Origin: JAFGFY01 sp964520425
GTDB taxonomy: Bacteria; Desulfobacterota; DSM-4660; Desulfatiglandales; HGW-15
Direction of reading: 5' to 3'
Length of the DNA stretch: 53,282 bases
NCBI GenBank assembly: GCA_964520425.1
Contig: CAZFMX010000012.1
Span: forward strand, 1 to 53,282
Under the pieces are notes generated by a model. That model was not told the DNA's origin, searched no databases, and was given only the letters and a program-made list of their open reading frames with translations. Position 1 is the first letter of the stretch, and the number at the start of each line of letters is the position of its first letter. This document shows, piece by piece, positions 17,575-26,836 of this stretch. A program made the translations under genes and the position numbers.

Positions 17575-17768
17575 ATACGTTGTTCATTATATATTGTTTT
17601 TTGTTAAAATGCTTTGAATAAAATTAGATTAAAGAAAACAATGGATAATAATAAACAAGGACGAAGCTATTACTTTTATTATGGGAGGATAGGTCTGCCC
17701 TTGCTTTGACCTTTTCCAATCTAAAGGAAAGAGCCGCGGGCAGTAAAAAGCCCGCGGCTCTTTTTCTT
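17575..17768 (+). ncRNA. Candidate small RNA or attenuated leader
   Basis: The transcript from the promoter at 17538 would end at a strong hairpin at 17728-17766. Inside is only a 22-codon open frame at 17641-17709 with a weak ribosome binding site. This may be an independent small RNA, or a leader that controls the MBL gene 77 bp beyond the terminator. It rests on promoter and terminator positions only. Confidence 0.3.
17728..17766 (+). terminator. Strong rho-independent terminator
   Basis: AAAGAGCCGCGGG pairs with CCCGCGGCTCTTT around a 10-nt loop, then TTTCTT. The stem is perfect over about 13 bp. Confidence 0.85.
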
Positions 17769-17844
17769 ATTCCAAGCGGATATGAACGTTGTCTCTTGAT
17801 GAAAGACAACATCAAATAGTCTAACTCATAAGGAGGATTAGTAA

Positions 17845-18774
17845 ATGGAGCATGAACCGATACAGGTGACACCACATCTTTTTCAATTGGGGGTCAGTAG
17901 TTTCCCCGCCTACCTGTCTATGGGTGAAGTCGGGATGATCATCGAAGGCGGCACAGGCCCGACTACCGACATCATCGTTTCCCAGATCGAATTCCTTGGG
18001 ATAGACCCAACAAGTATTAAATATATCGCCTTAACCCATACCCACGCGGATCATGTAGGGGGTTATCCTCGACTTAGAAAACTCTGGCCTCATGTGAAGA
18101 TCGTCGCAAGTCCAATTGCTGCAAAACTCGTTCAAGGAGAGAATTTCATCAAAGAATTCATACGCGCAGACAAGATGATTGGTGATATTCTCATCGAAAA
18201 AGGAGAGATTAAAGAGATACCCCCGGGTATTGACGAATACAGGTTTGACGTGGATCGGACCGTAGAAGATGGTGAAAAAATCGATTTGGGCTATGGCATC
18301 GTCTGGGAAGTCTTCAGTACGCCTGGACATTCGCCGTGTCATATCTCTCTATTCGAGGAAAAGGAAAAGCATTTGGTCGCTGGTGATATGACGGGATTTT
18401 TCGATCCAGAAACAGAAGAGGATGTGTTCTGGCCCAATTACTTCCAATCCCTTGAGCTTTATTGCGACAGTATTAAGAGAATGGCGGCAATTCCCGCCGA
18501 GCGCATCCTCCTGAGTCATAACGGCGTGGTCAATATGGATGCAAAAACATATATGTATAAAGCCTTGAGAGCGACAGAGGCATACCATCAAGAACTTGTG
18601 GAGAGACTGGCTAGCGGTGAAGACAGAAAAGCCATAAGTAGTGAGAAAAGGGATTTTGTGATCAGTCTCGGGCCACTGGCTTATTCTAACGTTATAGAGT
18701 TCTTGTGTAATCTTCTTACAAAGAACTCCCAAAAGGAGAATGAAAAGGATTCACTTGATTTTCAGATCGATTAG
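17845..18774 (+). CDS. MBL-fold metallohydrolase with C-terminal helical extension
   Basis: 309 residues. The zinc motif THTHADHVGGY is near residue 62, the following histidine in TPGHSPCHISLF near 160 and the aspartate in VAGDMTG near 180; a late LLSHNG supplies the last histidine. The fold is like glyoxalase II/flavin-free Zn hydrolases acting on thioesters or similar. A helical tail of about 70 residues follows and could mediate dimerisation or substrate choice. The ribosome binding site AAGGAGG is excellent. It precedes the fused beta-oxidation enzyme by 134 bp, so an acyl-thioesterase role is possible but unproven. Confidence 0.88.
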   Translation: MEHEPIQVTPHLFQLGVSSFPAYLSMGEVGMIIEGGTGPTTDIIVSQIEFLGIDPTSIKYIALTHTHADHVGGYPRLRKLWPHVKIVASPIAAKLVQGENFIKEFIRADKMIGDILIEKGEIKEIPPGIDEYRFDVDRTVEDGEKIDLGYGIVWEVFSTPGHSPCHISLFEEKEKHLVAGDMTGFFDPETEEDVFWPNYFQSLELYCDSIKRMAAIPAERILLSHNGVVNMDAKTYMYKALRATEAYHQELVERLASGEDRKAISSEKRDFVISLGPLAYSNVIEFLCNLLTKNSQKENEKDSLDFQID

Positions 18775-18908
18775 CAATTCCAGAAGATTAAAATTCAAAA
18801 AGAGGAGAGACTATGATCTAATCTTGTCTTTTCCGGCAGCTGTGGTTAACATGGCTGTGGAGATTGTAGGTATGGATTAGTTCAGATTTTTCCAGGAGGT
18901 TTTGACGC

Positions 18909-20945
18909 GTGAAGAAAGTGGCAATTGTCGGTGCAGGTAACATGGGGAGTGGAATCGTCCAGAAGACGGCCCAGGAAGGCCTCTCTGTGGTCATGATCGA
19001 TGTTGGTAAGAAAAATGTCGAACTGGGAATGAGCAGAATCCGCTCCTCACTTCAGGAGGCAGTAGAGAGGAAGATCCTTGAGTCGGGGCAGGCGGAGCAG
19101 ATTATGAGGCGTATCCACGGAACCACAGATCTGTCTGACGCCAAAGACTGTGACCTGGTCATTGAATCTGTCTTTGAGAATATACAACTGAAAAAGGATG
19201 TCTTTGAAGAATTGGACGCCGTATGTGATGAGAAAACCGTTCTGGCGACGAATACATCATCCTTTTCAGTAAGTGAAATAGCCAAAGCAACCAAACGTCG
19301 AGACCGGTTTATTGGTCTTCATTTCTTCTACCACCCGGCAAAGAACCGTCTGTTGGAAATCATCCCGGGAGTTCTCACTTCATCCGAGACTATTTCAGTG
19401 GCAAAGACCTATTCCAAACACGCGGGCAAAACCGATATCCTAGTCAAAGACTCCCCCGGTTTCGCAGTGAACCGGTTTTTTGTCCCTTGGGCGAACGAAG
19501 CAACACGCCTCCTGGAGGAAGGTGTCGCAAATATTCCTACCATTGAAAAAGCAGCAATGGATCTCCTTGGAATAGGCATGGGTCCCTTCAGGCTCATGAA
19601 CGCGACAGGCGTCCCGATTACCTATCACGCACAGACCACCTTGTATGAAAACCTGGGGGTTTTCTACAGGCCATCGGAAAGGCTTAAGGCCCAGGTCGAA
19701 TCAGAACAACCTTGGCCTTTAGAAGGAGAAGTGGAAGAGAATAAAATCGGTGTTGTCTGGGATAGACTCCTCGGTGTAATTTTCTTTACAGCCACGTCAC
19801 TTCTTGATGAAAGGGTGACTGACATTATAGGGGCCGATGTTGGAGCCAAGGTAGGCCTTCGCTGGAAGAAAGGGCCCTTTGAGATGATCAACCAGGTCGG
19901 TATCTCCAAAGCCCATACCCTTGTGGAAAATCTCATAAGTTCATGGCAGGATGTGGAATTCCCGGAAGTCTTATTGGACCAGAGTTCAAAGAGGAAGCCA
20001 TGGGATATCCGCTATGTCAGCTATTCCAGGGACGGAGAACTGGGGAGGATCACTATCTCAAGGCCCGATACCCTCAATGCTCTTAACCAGGAGGTCCTTA
20101 GCCAACTGGACGATGCCTTTGAGGAGGCGGAATCAGACCCCCGAACCAAGGCAATCATCCTGGAGGCCACTGGTAAGGCCTTTGTGGCAGGGGCGGACGT
20201 CAAGTTTTTCGTGGATTGTATTTTAGAAAATCGTCTCTTTGATAGCTACAATTTTGCGTCCTATGGGCATGATGTTATGAATCGCATAGATGACTGTAGA
20301 AAACTGATCATCGCAAAAGTTGAGGGCTTGGCTTTGGGTAGTGGTTTTGAACTGGCTCTGGCTGCGGATGTGATCTTTGCCACACCTAAATCAGCCATGG
20401 GATTCCCTGAGACGGGTATAGGCATATATCCCGGTTTGGGAGGAACACAGAGGACGAGTCGGATCGTGGGCAAAGAACTGGCCAAATATCTCGTATTCAC
20501 GGGACGGGTATTATCCGCGGAGGAGGCCCGGACCATAGGTGTAGTGGACTACATTGCAGAACCCAACGAGATTGACGGAAAGATTCAGGCCATGGTTGAT
20601 CTGTGGGAGTCTTCTTCTCGAAAAGGGAGAGGCTCTGCAGCCCTCCCTGAAGATTGGGAACGAATTAAGGGGCTATTTGCAGATGAACATATCGAAGAAT
20701 GGCTGAACGGGAAATACCTTGAAAACGATGATCCTCTCGTCGCCAAAATCGCCAAGACCGTGGCGAGAAAGGCGCCCCTTGCGTTGGAATATGCAAACCG
20801 GATCATGGATAGGGGCTACAAGAAAACCTTGAAAGAAGGGCTAAAAGAGGAGTTGGCCCATCTGAATGAGGTTTTTTCCACCAAAGACGCTTTCATAGGA
20901 CTAACCAACGTCGGCAAGAGGGATATCAAATACGAGGGCAAATAG
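18909..20945 (+). CDS. 3-hydroxyacyl-CoA dehydrogenase / enoyl-CoA hydratase fusion
   Basis: 678 residues starting at GTG after CAGGAGG. The first 290 or so form 3-hydroxyacyl-CoA dehydrogenase: GAGNMGSGIVQKTAQEG is the NAD loop, GLHFFYHPAKNRLLEIIPG holds the catalytic histidine and DSPGFAVNRFF is the helical domain start. From about 370 an enoyl-CoA hydratase domain follows, with oxyanion residues in GKAFVAGADVKFF and both candidate glutamates in GSGFELALAADV and GFPETGIGIYPGLGG. Order is dehydrogenase then hydratase, the reverse of FadB and like archaeal or anaerobic fusions. It hydrates and oxidises enoyl-CoA in beta-oxidation or a reverse route. Confidence 0.94.
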   Translation: MKKVAIVGAGNMGSGIVQKTAQEGLSVVMIDVGKKNVELGMSRIRSSLQEAVERKILESGQAEQIMRRIHGTTDLSDAKDCDLVIESVFENIQLKKDVFEELDAVCDEKTVLATNTSSFSVSEIAKATKRRDRFIGLHFFYHPAKNRLLEIIPGVLTSSETISVAKTYSKHAGKTDILVKDSPGFAVNRFFVPWANEATRLLEEGVANIPTIEKAAMDLLGIGMGPFRLMNATGVPITYHAQTTLYENLGVFYRPSERLKAQVESEQPWPLEGEVEENKIGVVWDRLLGVIFFTATSLLDERVTDIIGADVGAKVGLRWKKGPFEMINQVGISKAHTLVENLISSWQDVEFPEVLLDQSSKRKPWDIRYVSYSRDGELGRITISRPDTLNALNQEVLSQLDDAFEEAESDPRTKAIILEATGKAFVAGADVKFFVDCILENRLFDSYNFASYGHDVMNRIDDCRKLIIAKVEGLALGSGFELALAADVIFATPKSAMGFPETGIGIYPGLGGTQRTSRIVGKELAKYLVFTGRVLSAEEARTIGVVDYIAEPNEIDGKIQAMVDLWESSSRKGRGSAALPEDWERIKGLFADEHIEEWLNGKYLENDDPLVAKIAKTVARKAPLALEYANRIMDRGYKKTLKEGLKEELAHLNEVFSTKDAFIGLTNVGKRDIKYEGK

Positions 20946-20980
20946 ATCAGTCCGGTGATCCGTTTTGTCTTTCTGTCTAA

Positions 20981-21292
20981 ATGGCTCTTAGACATTATGT
21001 CAAATATTTTGGGTTTGAGAGTCCGAATGTTCCGGTTTTACCGAGAGTCCATATCCGTTTGTCCACCCCACGGCCAATTCTGTTTTGTCACAGTGAATAC
21101 TTAATGGCTTTGCATACGGTGGTAGAGAAACTGAATACCATGTTTGAGGAGAATCAGGAAGATCAGCACATTGACGATTATATCAGGCTGATTTACGATA
21201 TGGCCGTGATTAGCGAAGGCGGAAAGATCGACAATCCAGGCGACTTCAGCAGGATGGTGGGGCATATGATGCCCTTTTTTTGTGGGGAGTAA
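20981..21292 (+). pseudogene. htpG: Probable remnant of the htpG 3' end
   Basis: An open frame of about 100 residues whose last 60 resemble the C-terminal dimerisation region of the Hsp90 protein HtpG: IRLIYDMAVISEGGKIDNP and DFSRMVGHMM correspond to the usual leucine-rich ...LLAEGG...DPAxFxRRxN region. The preceding part (VVEKLNTMFEENQE) fits the NPxHPVVEKL segment, but the ATPase and middle domains are absent. I therefore read it as a truncated remnant, not a functional chaperone. It faces the CreC-like gene on the opposite strand, 27 bp away. It could alternatively be a very small protein that borrowed this motif. Confidence 0.55.
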
Positions 21293-21319
21293 GAGAACTG
21301 GACTTTGGGCGCTCCTTTT

Positions 21320-22747
21320 CTAAGCGGCGATGACCAGAGTGCTTCGCACACCTTTTCCTGAACGGTTTTCAAGCCTGGCTTCCCCGCCGTGTAGTTCCGC
21401 TACCTCACGGACGAAATTCAACCCAAGACCGGTGGACTTTTCTCCGCTTTCGGGTCGCTGCAGGGAGAAGAATTTGTCAAATACCTTCGCAAGGGCATAG
21501 TCTGGTATCCCCGGCCCTTGATCCGTGATGGTCAAAAAGATAGATCCATCCTCGCTTCGGGCGACTATGTCGATCTGCCCGTGCTGCGGGCTAAAATCAA
21601 TGGCGTTTTGAAGCAGGTTGCCGATGGCCTGATTCAGTAGAAAGGAATCCCCTTGAACCGACAGACCCTCTGGAATGTTCGAATAGACGCTTAGCCCCTT
21701 TTTTGAAAGCATGGGCCCTTTGCTTTCTAAAACCGCCTTCGCCAAGGATGGCAAAGAGATCTTTTCCCTTTTTTGAAGCGTCTCACGGATTTCGAGTTCC
21801 GACAATTCCAGCATACGATCGACGATATCCTGAATACGGTTTGCTTCATTGTTGATGTTGGACAGAAACCGTACACGACGCTCAGGTTTCATCCTCTCTT
21901 CCAGAAGTTCGGCAGCCCCGCGGATGGCTGAAAGAGGGCTCTTGATTTCATGTGTCAAGGTCTGAATATACTGCTCGACATATTTCTTGCCTTCCAATGC
22001 CTCCTGCATTTTTTTAAAGGCCTGACCCATCCTACCGATTTCGCTGGTGTCAAGTCTTGGAAATTCTGCCCTTTTTCCTTTGCGAACTTGATCTGCATAA
22101 AGGGTAAGGCGTTTGATGGGGCTTGCAATCCAAACAGATGCCGAAAAACTCAAAAGGACTGCGATAAGTGCCGAGATGATCCCTACCTGCAAAGTCTTTG
22201 GTTTGGCACTTTCCAAAAACTCGTTAATATTGGTGGTTGACTTGGCTACGGTCAGAACTCCTGCGATATGGTCTTCGGCCATAACAGGGGCCGCGACATA
22301 AAGGACCGACGAGGTCAAATCGTTGGGATCCTTGAGAGTGGTTCGGGCACCATATTTCCCCTCCAGGGTTAGGCGAACGTCTTGCCAGTGAGAATAATCC
22401 GCGCCGATATTACTCTTGTCTTCAGAGTCGAAGATGACTCGCCCGTCGATGTCTGTCACGTAAAAATGTTCGTCTACTCGGTCCTTGGTCAACTCATAGA
22501 TCTTCGCGGCCAAAGAACGGGAATAGACACTGCTTAGTGCATCATAAAGAGTTTCGGGATCAAATTGATCATTCTCTATCTGATGTCCCACAATACCTGC
22601 CAGGATATTGGCTTGATCCACCAGCGGATCTTCAACACCTTCCAAATATCGGGTGCGGAGGCTGTCAAGGATCCAGTTGGCGGGATAAAAGAAGCAGGCC
22701 GCAAAGATCAACATGTAACAAATGAATATACGGGTGCCTAGTTTCAT
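21320..22747 (-). CDS. CreC-like sensor histidine kinase
   Basis: 475 residues. A first membrane segment (IFICYMLIFAACFFYP) and a second near 185-205 bracket a periplasmic sensor domain that shares the E. coli CreC motifs FDSEDKSNIGADYSHWQDV and YGARTTLKDP followed by VLYVAAPVM. After a HAMP linker, the phospho-acceptor histidine is in THEIKSPLSAIRGAAELL near residue 267, then the ATPase boxes NLLQNAIDFS, GPGIPDYA and TGLGLNFVREV. It would phosphorylate the response regulator encoded just upstream; the two genes overlap by 4 bp (ATGA). It ends an operon with an exosortase and its target. Confidence 0.92.
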   Translation of the reverse strand: MKLGTRIFICYMLIFAACFFYPANWILDSLRTRYLEGVEDPLVDQANILAGIVGHQIENDQFDPETLYDALSSVYSRSLAAKIYELTKDRVDEHFYVTDIDGRVIFDSEDKSNIGADYSHWQDVRLTLEGKYGARTTLKDPNDLTSSVLYVAAPVMAEDHIAGVLTVAKSTTNINEFLESAKPKTLQVGIISALIAVLLSFSASVWIASPIKRLTLYADQVRKGKRAEFPRLDTSEIGRMGQAFKKMQEALEGKKYVEQYIQTLTHEIKSPLSAIRGAAELLEERMKPERRVRFLSNINNEANRIQDIVDRMLELSELEIRETLQKREKISLPSLAKAVLESKGPMLSKKGLSVYSNIPEGLSVQGDSFLLNQAIGNLLQNAIDFSPQHGQIDIVARSEDGSIFLTITDQGPGIPDYALAKVFDKFFSLQRPESGEKSTGLGLNFVREVAELHGGEARLENRSGKGVRSTLVIAA

Positions 22748-23424
22748 AGATCCTCTCTTAGGGAGTACCCCATACCTCGGTGAGTCGTGATGGGATCGAT
22801 TTGAGGTTTAATCTCCTTTAGTTTGGCCCGAATGTTCTTGATGTGGGCGTCCACGGTTCGGTCCATGCTTGTCTCGGGTTCGTCCCAGGCCAGATCCATC
22901 AGATGATCACGGGAATAGACATGACCTGGACGACGGATAAAAGTCTTCAGAATGTTATATTCGTATCTCGAAAGGTCCAGAGATTTTTCGAAGTAGGATA
23001 TACGGCGTCTGGATTCATCAATCTGAAAGGGGGAGGCGGACGTCTCTGTTTCAGAGGCAGGTTGACTCCGACGAAGTATGGCTTTTACTCTGGCGGTCAA
23101 CTCCCTGGGGCTAAAGGGTTTGGTGACATAATCATCAGCCCCGATTTCAAGTCCGACGACGCGATCAATCTCGTCCGCTCGGGCCGTCAGAAAGATGATG
23201 GGGATTTTATGAGTCTTTCGAATTTCTTTGCACAGTTCCATTCCGTTGATATCCGGCAGGCCGATATCTAAAATAATCAGGTCAAAGGTGTCTTCGGATA
23301 AGAGAGATATGACGTCCCTTCCGGAAGATAAACAGAGGGTCTCGAATCCGTCGGTCTCAAGGGCATATTGGATGGTATCTGCAATAGCCGGTTCGTCATC
23401 CACAATCATAATTTTGTTTGTCAT
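22744..23424 (-). CDS. CreB-like response regulator (OmpR family)
   Basis: 226 residues. The receiver domain has the acidic pair VDDE, the phospho-acceptor aspartate in LIILDIGLPD near residue 52, a conserved T in FLTARADEID and the lysine in YVTKPFSPRE. The C-terminal winged helix (LSRYEYNILKTFIRRPGHVYSRDHLMDLAW) is OmpR/PhoB type and closely like CreB. It binds DNA when phosphorylated. In this locus it sits between the exosortase and the kinase, so control of the cassette or of envelope genes is likely. The start is ATG; 47 bp separate it from the exosortase gene. Confidence 0.92.
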   Translation of the reverse strand: MTNKIMIVDDEPAIADTIQYALETDGFETLCLSSGRDVISLLSEDTFDLIILDIGLPDINGMELCKEIRKTHKIPIIFLTARADEIDRVVGLEIGADDYVTKPFSPRELTARVKAILRRSQPASETETSASPFQIDESRRRISYFEKSLDLSRYEYNILKTFIRRPGHVYSRDHLMDLAWDEPETSMDRTVDAHIKNIRAKLKEIKPQIDPITTHRGMGYSLREDL

Positions 23425-23471
23425 GGCCTCTTTCTATCCTGTGAATTCTATGCATCCCGTTCGGTATGTTT

Positions 23472-24296
23472 TTATCTATTGATCCCGTTTTCTTTACGAT
23501 ACCTTATCTTAAAAAACAGATATTGACAACTCAAGCGAACTAGAGAAAAAAGAACAAATGTGAGTAGACAAACGGACAAAATAACAACAATGTGCCGAAA
23601 AAAGGTGTCTTCTTGTCCATGGTAGGCACGGCTAAGAAGAGGAATCCCAATGGTCACGGCGCAATACCAGAAAATCGGGCTAAGGTTTTTTGAGACACTC
23701 CTAGAATGATTTGTTGAATAATCGGTATTGACTTTCTTTTCCGTAGGATGATGTTGAAACATATTCAAGACCCTACGGAGAATAAGGTAAAAGAGATTCA
23801 AAGAAATGAAAAAGATGAGGATCCCCTGGATCCTGTGAATCAGGTCCATTGAAATCGAGCCCCGAAGGAATTCCGATTCATAAACAGCCATGGAAGTGAT
23901 GATCCGAAAAGAATTGGTCCCTAATGTAAGTCCATAGGCTGTGATCAGACTGACCATTGGCCAGAGAGATCTTGCCCTGATACCAGTCAAGGTCTTCAAT
24001 CCAGAAAACGCGGTCATACAGAAGACAATGATCATGAAATTGATTCCGGCACAAGATGGAGCGATGATGACATGTCGTTCATGACTGACATATCCTGTGT
24101 TGCCCTCGTTTTCAAATGGAGTGCCGTTGATGAATTCAACCAATCCGGCAGTAGGAGCCAATATCCAGAAAAGCTCCTCGCTTCCGGACCGGCTGTAATG
24201 ATACTTAAGCCCCAGGGCGATAAGGAGAGTCAGTCCGTAAAGGATAAGAGACTGAGGTGCCCTGGGACTTTTTCTAATGATTAAAGATAAAAGCAT
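23472..24296 (-). CDS. Exosortase, XrtK-like
   Basis: 274 residues with about eight hydrophobic segments. The exosortase catalytic triad is visible: cysteine in APSCAGINFMII near residue 82, arginine in GTNSFRIITS near 132 and histidine in DLIHRIQG near 153. This trio is the signature of the transpeptidase family that recognises PEP-CTERM tails. The overall shape (short, with a C-terminal half that adds four segments) resembles exosortase K rather than the longer EpsH forms, but I cannot settle the subtype by eye. The gene overlaps the 3' end of its likely substrate by 23 bp. No EPS gene cluster is near, so it looks dedicated. Confidence 0.85.
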   Translation of the reverse strand: MLLSLIIRKSPRAPQSLILYGLTLLIALGLKYHYSRSGSEELFWILAPTAGLVEFINGTPFENEGNTGYVSHERHVIIAPSCAGINFMIIVFCMTAFSGLKTLTGIRARSLWPMVSLITAYGLTLGTNSFRIITSMAVYESEFLRGSISMDLIHRIQGILIFFISLNLFYLILRRVLNMFQHHPTEKKVNTDYSTNHSRSVSKNLSPIFWYCAVTIGIPLLSRAYHGQEDTFFRHIVVILSVCLLTFVLFSLVRLSCQYLFFKIRYRKENGINR

Positions 24297-26361
24297 AAGA
24301 ATCCTGTACGCTGTATTCTAGATCCTGTATTCTAGATCCTGTATCTGGGATGTTGGCTGAATATTTTCGTCTGAGTTTTCTGAAACAGAACAATGATGCG
24401 AGAATGGTTGCGAGCACCCCAAGCATTAGAGTCAGTTCAGGCTCCGGGACATTTGAACAAGATGCCCCCACAGCCAGATCGGAGACTCCCTTGGGCAGGG
24501 GTAGTGGCTGCTTTACGTCTTTGCTGTTGCCTTCAGGATTCCGGATTTCTTCATGAATAGCGATGAAAGAGGTATAGGCCGTCAATAGATTGTAGGTTAG
24601 TCCGAGGGAGGTAATTTGTGCCTCGTTTTCTGAATCGCCATTGTTGAAATTGAAATCCGATAGGCGTGAGATTCGTGTGCGAGCCCAGAGGTAACGCAGG
24701 GCATGGTTCATTTCCAGGGGGGTTGTATTGGTCACATCGATTGCTTGAATATATGGACCTTTTCCCCCGGAACCACGGAGTTCTATGGTCCCAAGGGGCT
24801 GTCCTCGCCATTTACCGAATACAACGACCGGGCGTTGAGCGAAAAGATCAGGAATTGACGGAGGCTCTATATCGTAAGTATCAAGACCTTGATATTGAAT
24901 TGAAATCCGGGTCAGGACCGGAGATTGCACATATTCTCGAAACTTGTCTGCTGCGAGATGGGCCTCCTCCGGTTCAATGACGATGAAAGGTTCTCCTAAT
25001 CCGGCTTTTGCCATGCCCTCGATCAGGTAGCGGTTGACGCTTGTACCGATACCGAAGGAAAAGACATTGGTACGGTTGAGGTTTTCCCGGATCAGGCTAA
25101 ACACCTCTTTTTCCGCTGAAATATATCCGTCGGTCACAATGACTGTTGTTCTGGAATAGGTTTCATCTCGAGGGATGGAGAGGCTCCTCTCCAAGCCACG
25201 AGAAAGCTCAGTCCCGCCTCCACCCCTGGTATTGTCAAGTATTCGAATGGCACGGCGAATATTTTTTGTTGTGGCTTGAACGGATCGAGGAGCCATGAGT
25301 TTAGACGCACCAGCAAAGAGAACGAGATTGAACGTATCGGTCTTCCTGAGTCCCCCTATAAGGTCCTTGAGCAGCTTCTTAGCCGTATTCAAGGGATATC
25401 CATGCATCGATCCTGAGACGTCCACTACAAAGATATACTCCCGTGGGGGGATGTCCTCGAGCTCTACCCGTTCTGGTGGTTGGACCATGAGAAGAAAAAA
25501 TTTTTCATCTTCCCCTTCATACATCATCAGGCCTGACTCGATTTGTCTTCCAGTCAATCGATAGTCGAGAATAAAATCTCGGTTAGAGCCGAACGTCTCA
25601 GAATCCTTTAGCCTCAGTTTAGCAATAGATTTTCCTTCCCATGTGGTTTTTGTTTCATGAGAAGAACAAAAAATCTCCTGAATCGGAAGGCCCGTAGAGA
25701 TGTGTACATCAAGGTGAAATTTCATCCGAGGCTCGCTGCCCTGTTTTAGGTAAGGATTTTTTACCCACAGATCTGCTTCAGGTGCTCCTTCCTCTGGTTG
25801 GTTTGAGTACCGGGGGCCGACAACGGTCGGGTAGACGAACCTATAGGTTCCGTCTGTGGGTACGAGTAATTCCGTGTAACGCAGTTCGATATCAACGGTA
25901 TCTTCAGGCATAATATTTGCCACATTCATGGAAAAGACATTGGGCCTCTGTTGTTTTAGCAATGAGGCGCTTTTCCCCTGCTTTTTTGCTTTGTCGAATG
26001 CTTTCTGAGCGGTTTGACGCTCCTTGATTTTGGCATAAATGACCTTCTCGCCAATTTTCATCTCCATACCATGAACTGCTGCTCGGGTGGAGGCCGGAAA
26101 GATGTAACGCGCATTAATGGGGCGTGTGCCGTTGTTTGTGTATTGCTGGGTGACAGTTACATCCGCGATCACACCGGTGATGTTCACGTATACTTGAGTA
26201 TTTTTCAGGGGAAAATGATCTGTTTCGGGATCGCCGTTTTCGATGAAGAAATAGGGTGAGAGTGTTTTGTCATTTTCGCCTTCGCCCCGGACGGTTGAGG
26301 CAAAAGAGATAAGGACTACACCAAGTAGGAGACACAGAGACCTTCTTATTATTCTTGTCAT
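24274..26361 (-). CDS. VIT and VWA domain protein with a PEP-CTERM sorting signal
   Basis: 695 residues. A signal peptide (IRRSLCLLLGVVLISFAST) is followed by a VIT domain at roughly 35-165 (YVNITGVIADVTVTQQYTN is its start), and a VWA domain at about 305-480 with the MIDAS motif DVSGSMHG near 314 and a later TDGY. Near residue 638 comes NVPEPELTLMLGVLATILA then SLFCFRKLRRK, a PEP-CTERM signal: PEP motif, membrane span and basic cluster. Thirty further residues after the basic cluster are unusual and are encoded by a 14-bp tandem repeat. Exosortase would cleave near PEP and anchor or release it. VIT/VWA proteins bind other proteins via metal. Start follows GGAGGTGGCGAA. Confidence 0.92.
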   Translation of the reverse strand: MTRIIRRSLCLLLGVVLISFASTVRGEGENDKTLSPYFFIENGDPETDHFPLKNTQVYVNITGVIADVTVTQQYTNNGTRPINARYIFPASTRAAVHGMEMKIGEKVIYAKIKERQTAQKAFDKAKKQGKSASLLKQQRPNVFSMNVANIMPEDTVDIELRYTELLVPTDGTYRFVYPTVVGPRYSNQPEEGAPEADLWVKNPYLKQGSEPRMKFHLDVHISTGLPIQEIFCSSHETKTTWEGKSIAKLRLKDSETFGSNRDFILDYRLTGRQIESGLMMYEGEDEKFFLLMVQPPERVELEDIPPREYIFVVDVSGSMHGYPLNTAKKLLKDLIGGLRKTDTFNLVLFAGASKLMAPRSVQATTKNIRRAIRILDNTRGGGGTELSRGLERSLSIPRDETYSRTTVIVTDGYISAEKEVFSLIRENLNRTNVFSFGIGTSVNRYLIEGMAKAGLGEPFIVIEPEEAHLAADKFREYVQSPVLTRISIQYQGLDTYDIEPPSIPDLFAQRPVVVFGKWRGQPLGTIELRGSGGKGPYIQAIDVTNTTPLEMNHALRYLWARTRISRLSDFNFNNGDSENEAQITSLGLTYNLLTAYTSFIAIHEEIRNPEGNSKDVKQPLPLPKGVSDLAVGASCSNVPEPELTLMLGVLATILASLFCFRKLRRKYSANIPDTGSRIQDLEYSVQDSYAFIFNH
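24299..24348. repeat. 14-bp tandem repeat within the 3' end of the VIT/VWA gene
   Basis: The unit GATCCTGTATTCTA occurs about 2.5 times, with a diverged copy before it. It encodes the extra tail of the VIT/VWA protein and overlaps the region just upstream of the exosortase start, including the place where its ribosome binding site would lie. Confidence 0.75.
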
Positions 26362-26836
26362 TTCGCCACCTCCCTGTCTTTAGGTTATTGTTTCATGAAC
26401 TCGTTTTGTGTTCATACTGGACTAGGGAGATGAAGGGATTATGAAATCAAGATGAAAAGTTGATGAATAATAGGCTCCTTATAAGAATTTGTAGGTCCAT
26501 AGGTGATAAAGAAGGCTAGAATAACTTGAAAATATTAGTGTTTTTAACGATCTTGTTTACACTGTTATTTTGGTTAACGATTGAAAGTGGATATTCGCCA
26601 CCTTTCTTCAGTTCAATTACATCGTACATTTCCCACCCACAAATTCTTGTGAGGAATCGTTTAATATCCAATCCAAGCAGATTGATAAAAAGGCGGGATA
26701 CTGACGTAAGACAGTATTTCTATCACTGAGTAACACCATAGGAGGGATTATATAAAAGTGAGGAATAATCTCCCCTCTGTTTTAACAAGGGGTTGAGAAA
26801 CGGTTCATTCATTCGTGTGGTAGAAACTTCGGGCAT
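26362..26836. other. Intergenic region before the exosortase operon
   Basis: The upstream region of the VIT/VWA gene lies here, and its ribosome binding site is clear. A weak plus-strand open frame at 26526 (TTG start) has a signal-like N-terminus but no supporting context. A CCCCT/AGGGG hairpin near 26770-26796 could weakly terminate pfkB. No confident promoter is identified. Confidence 0.35.
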
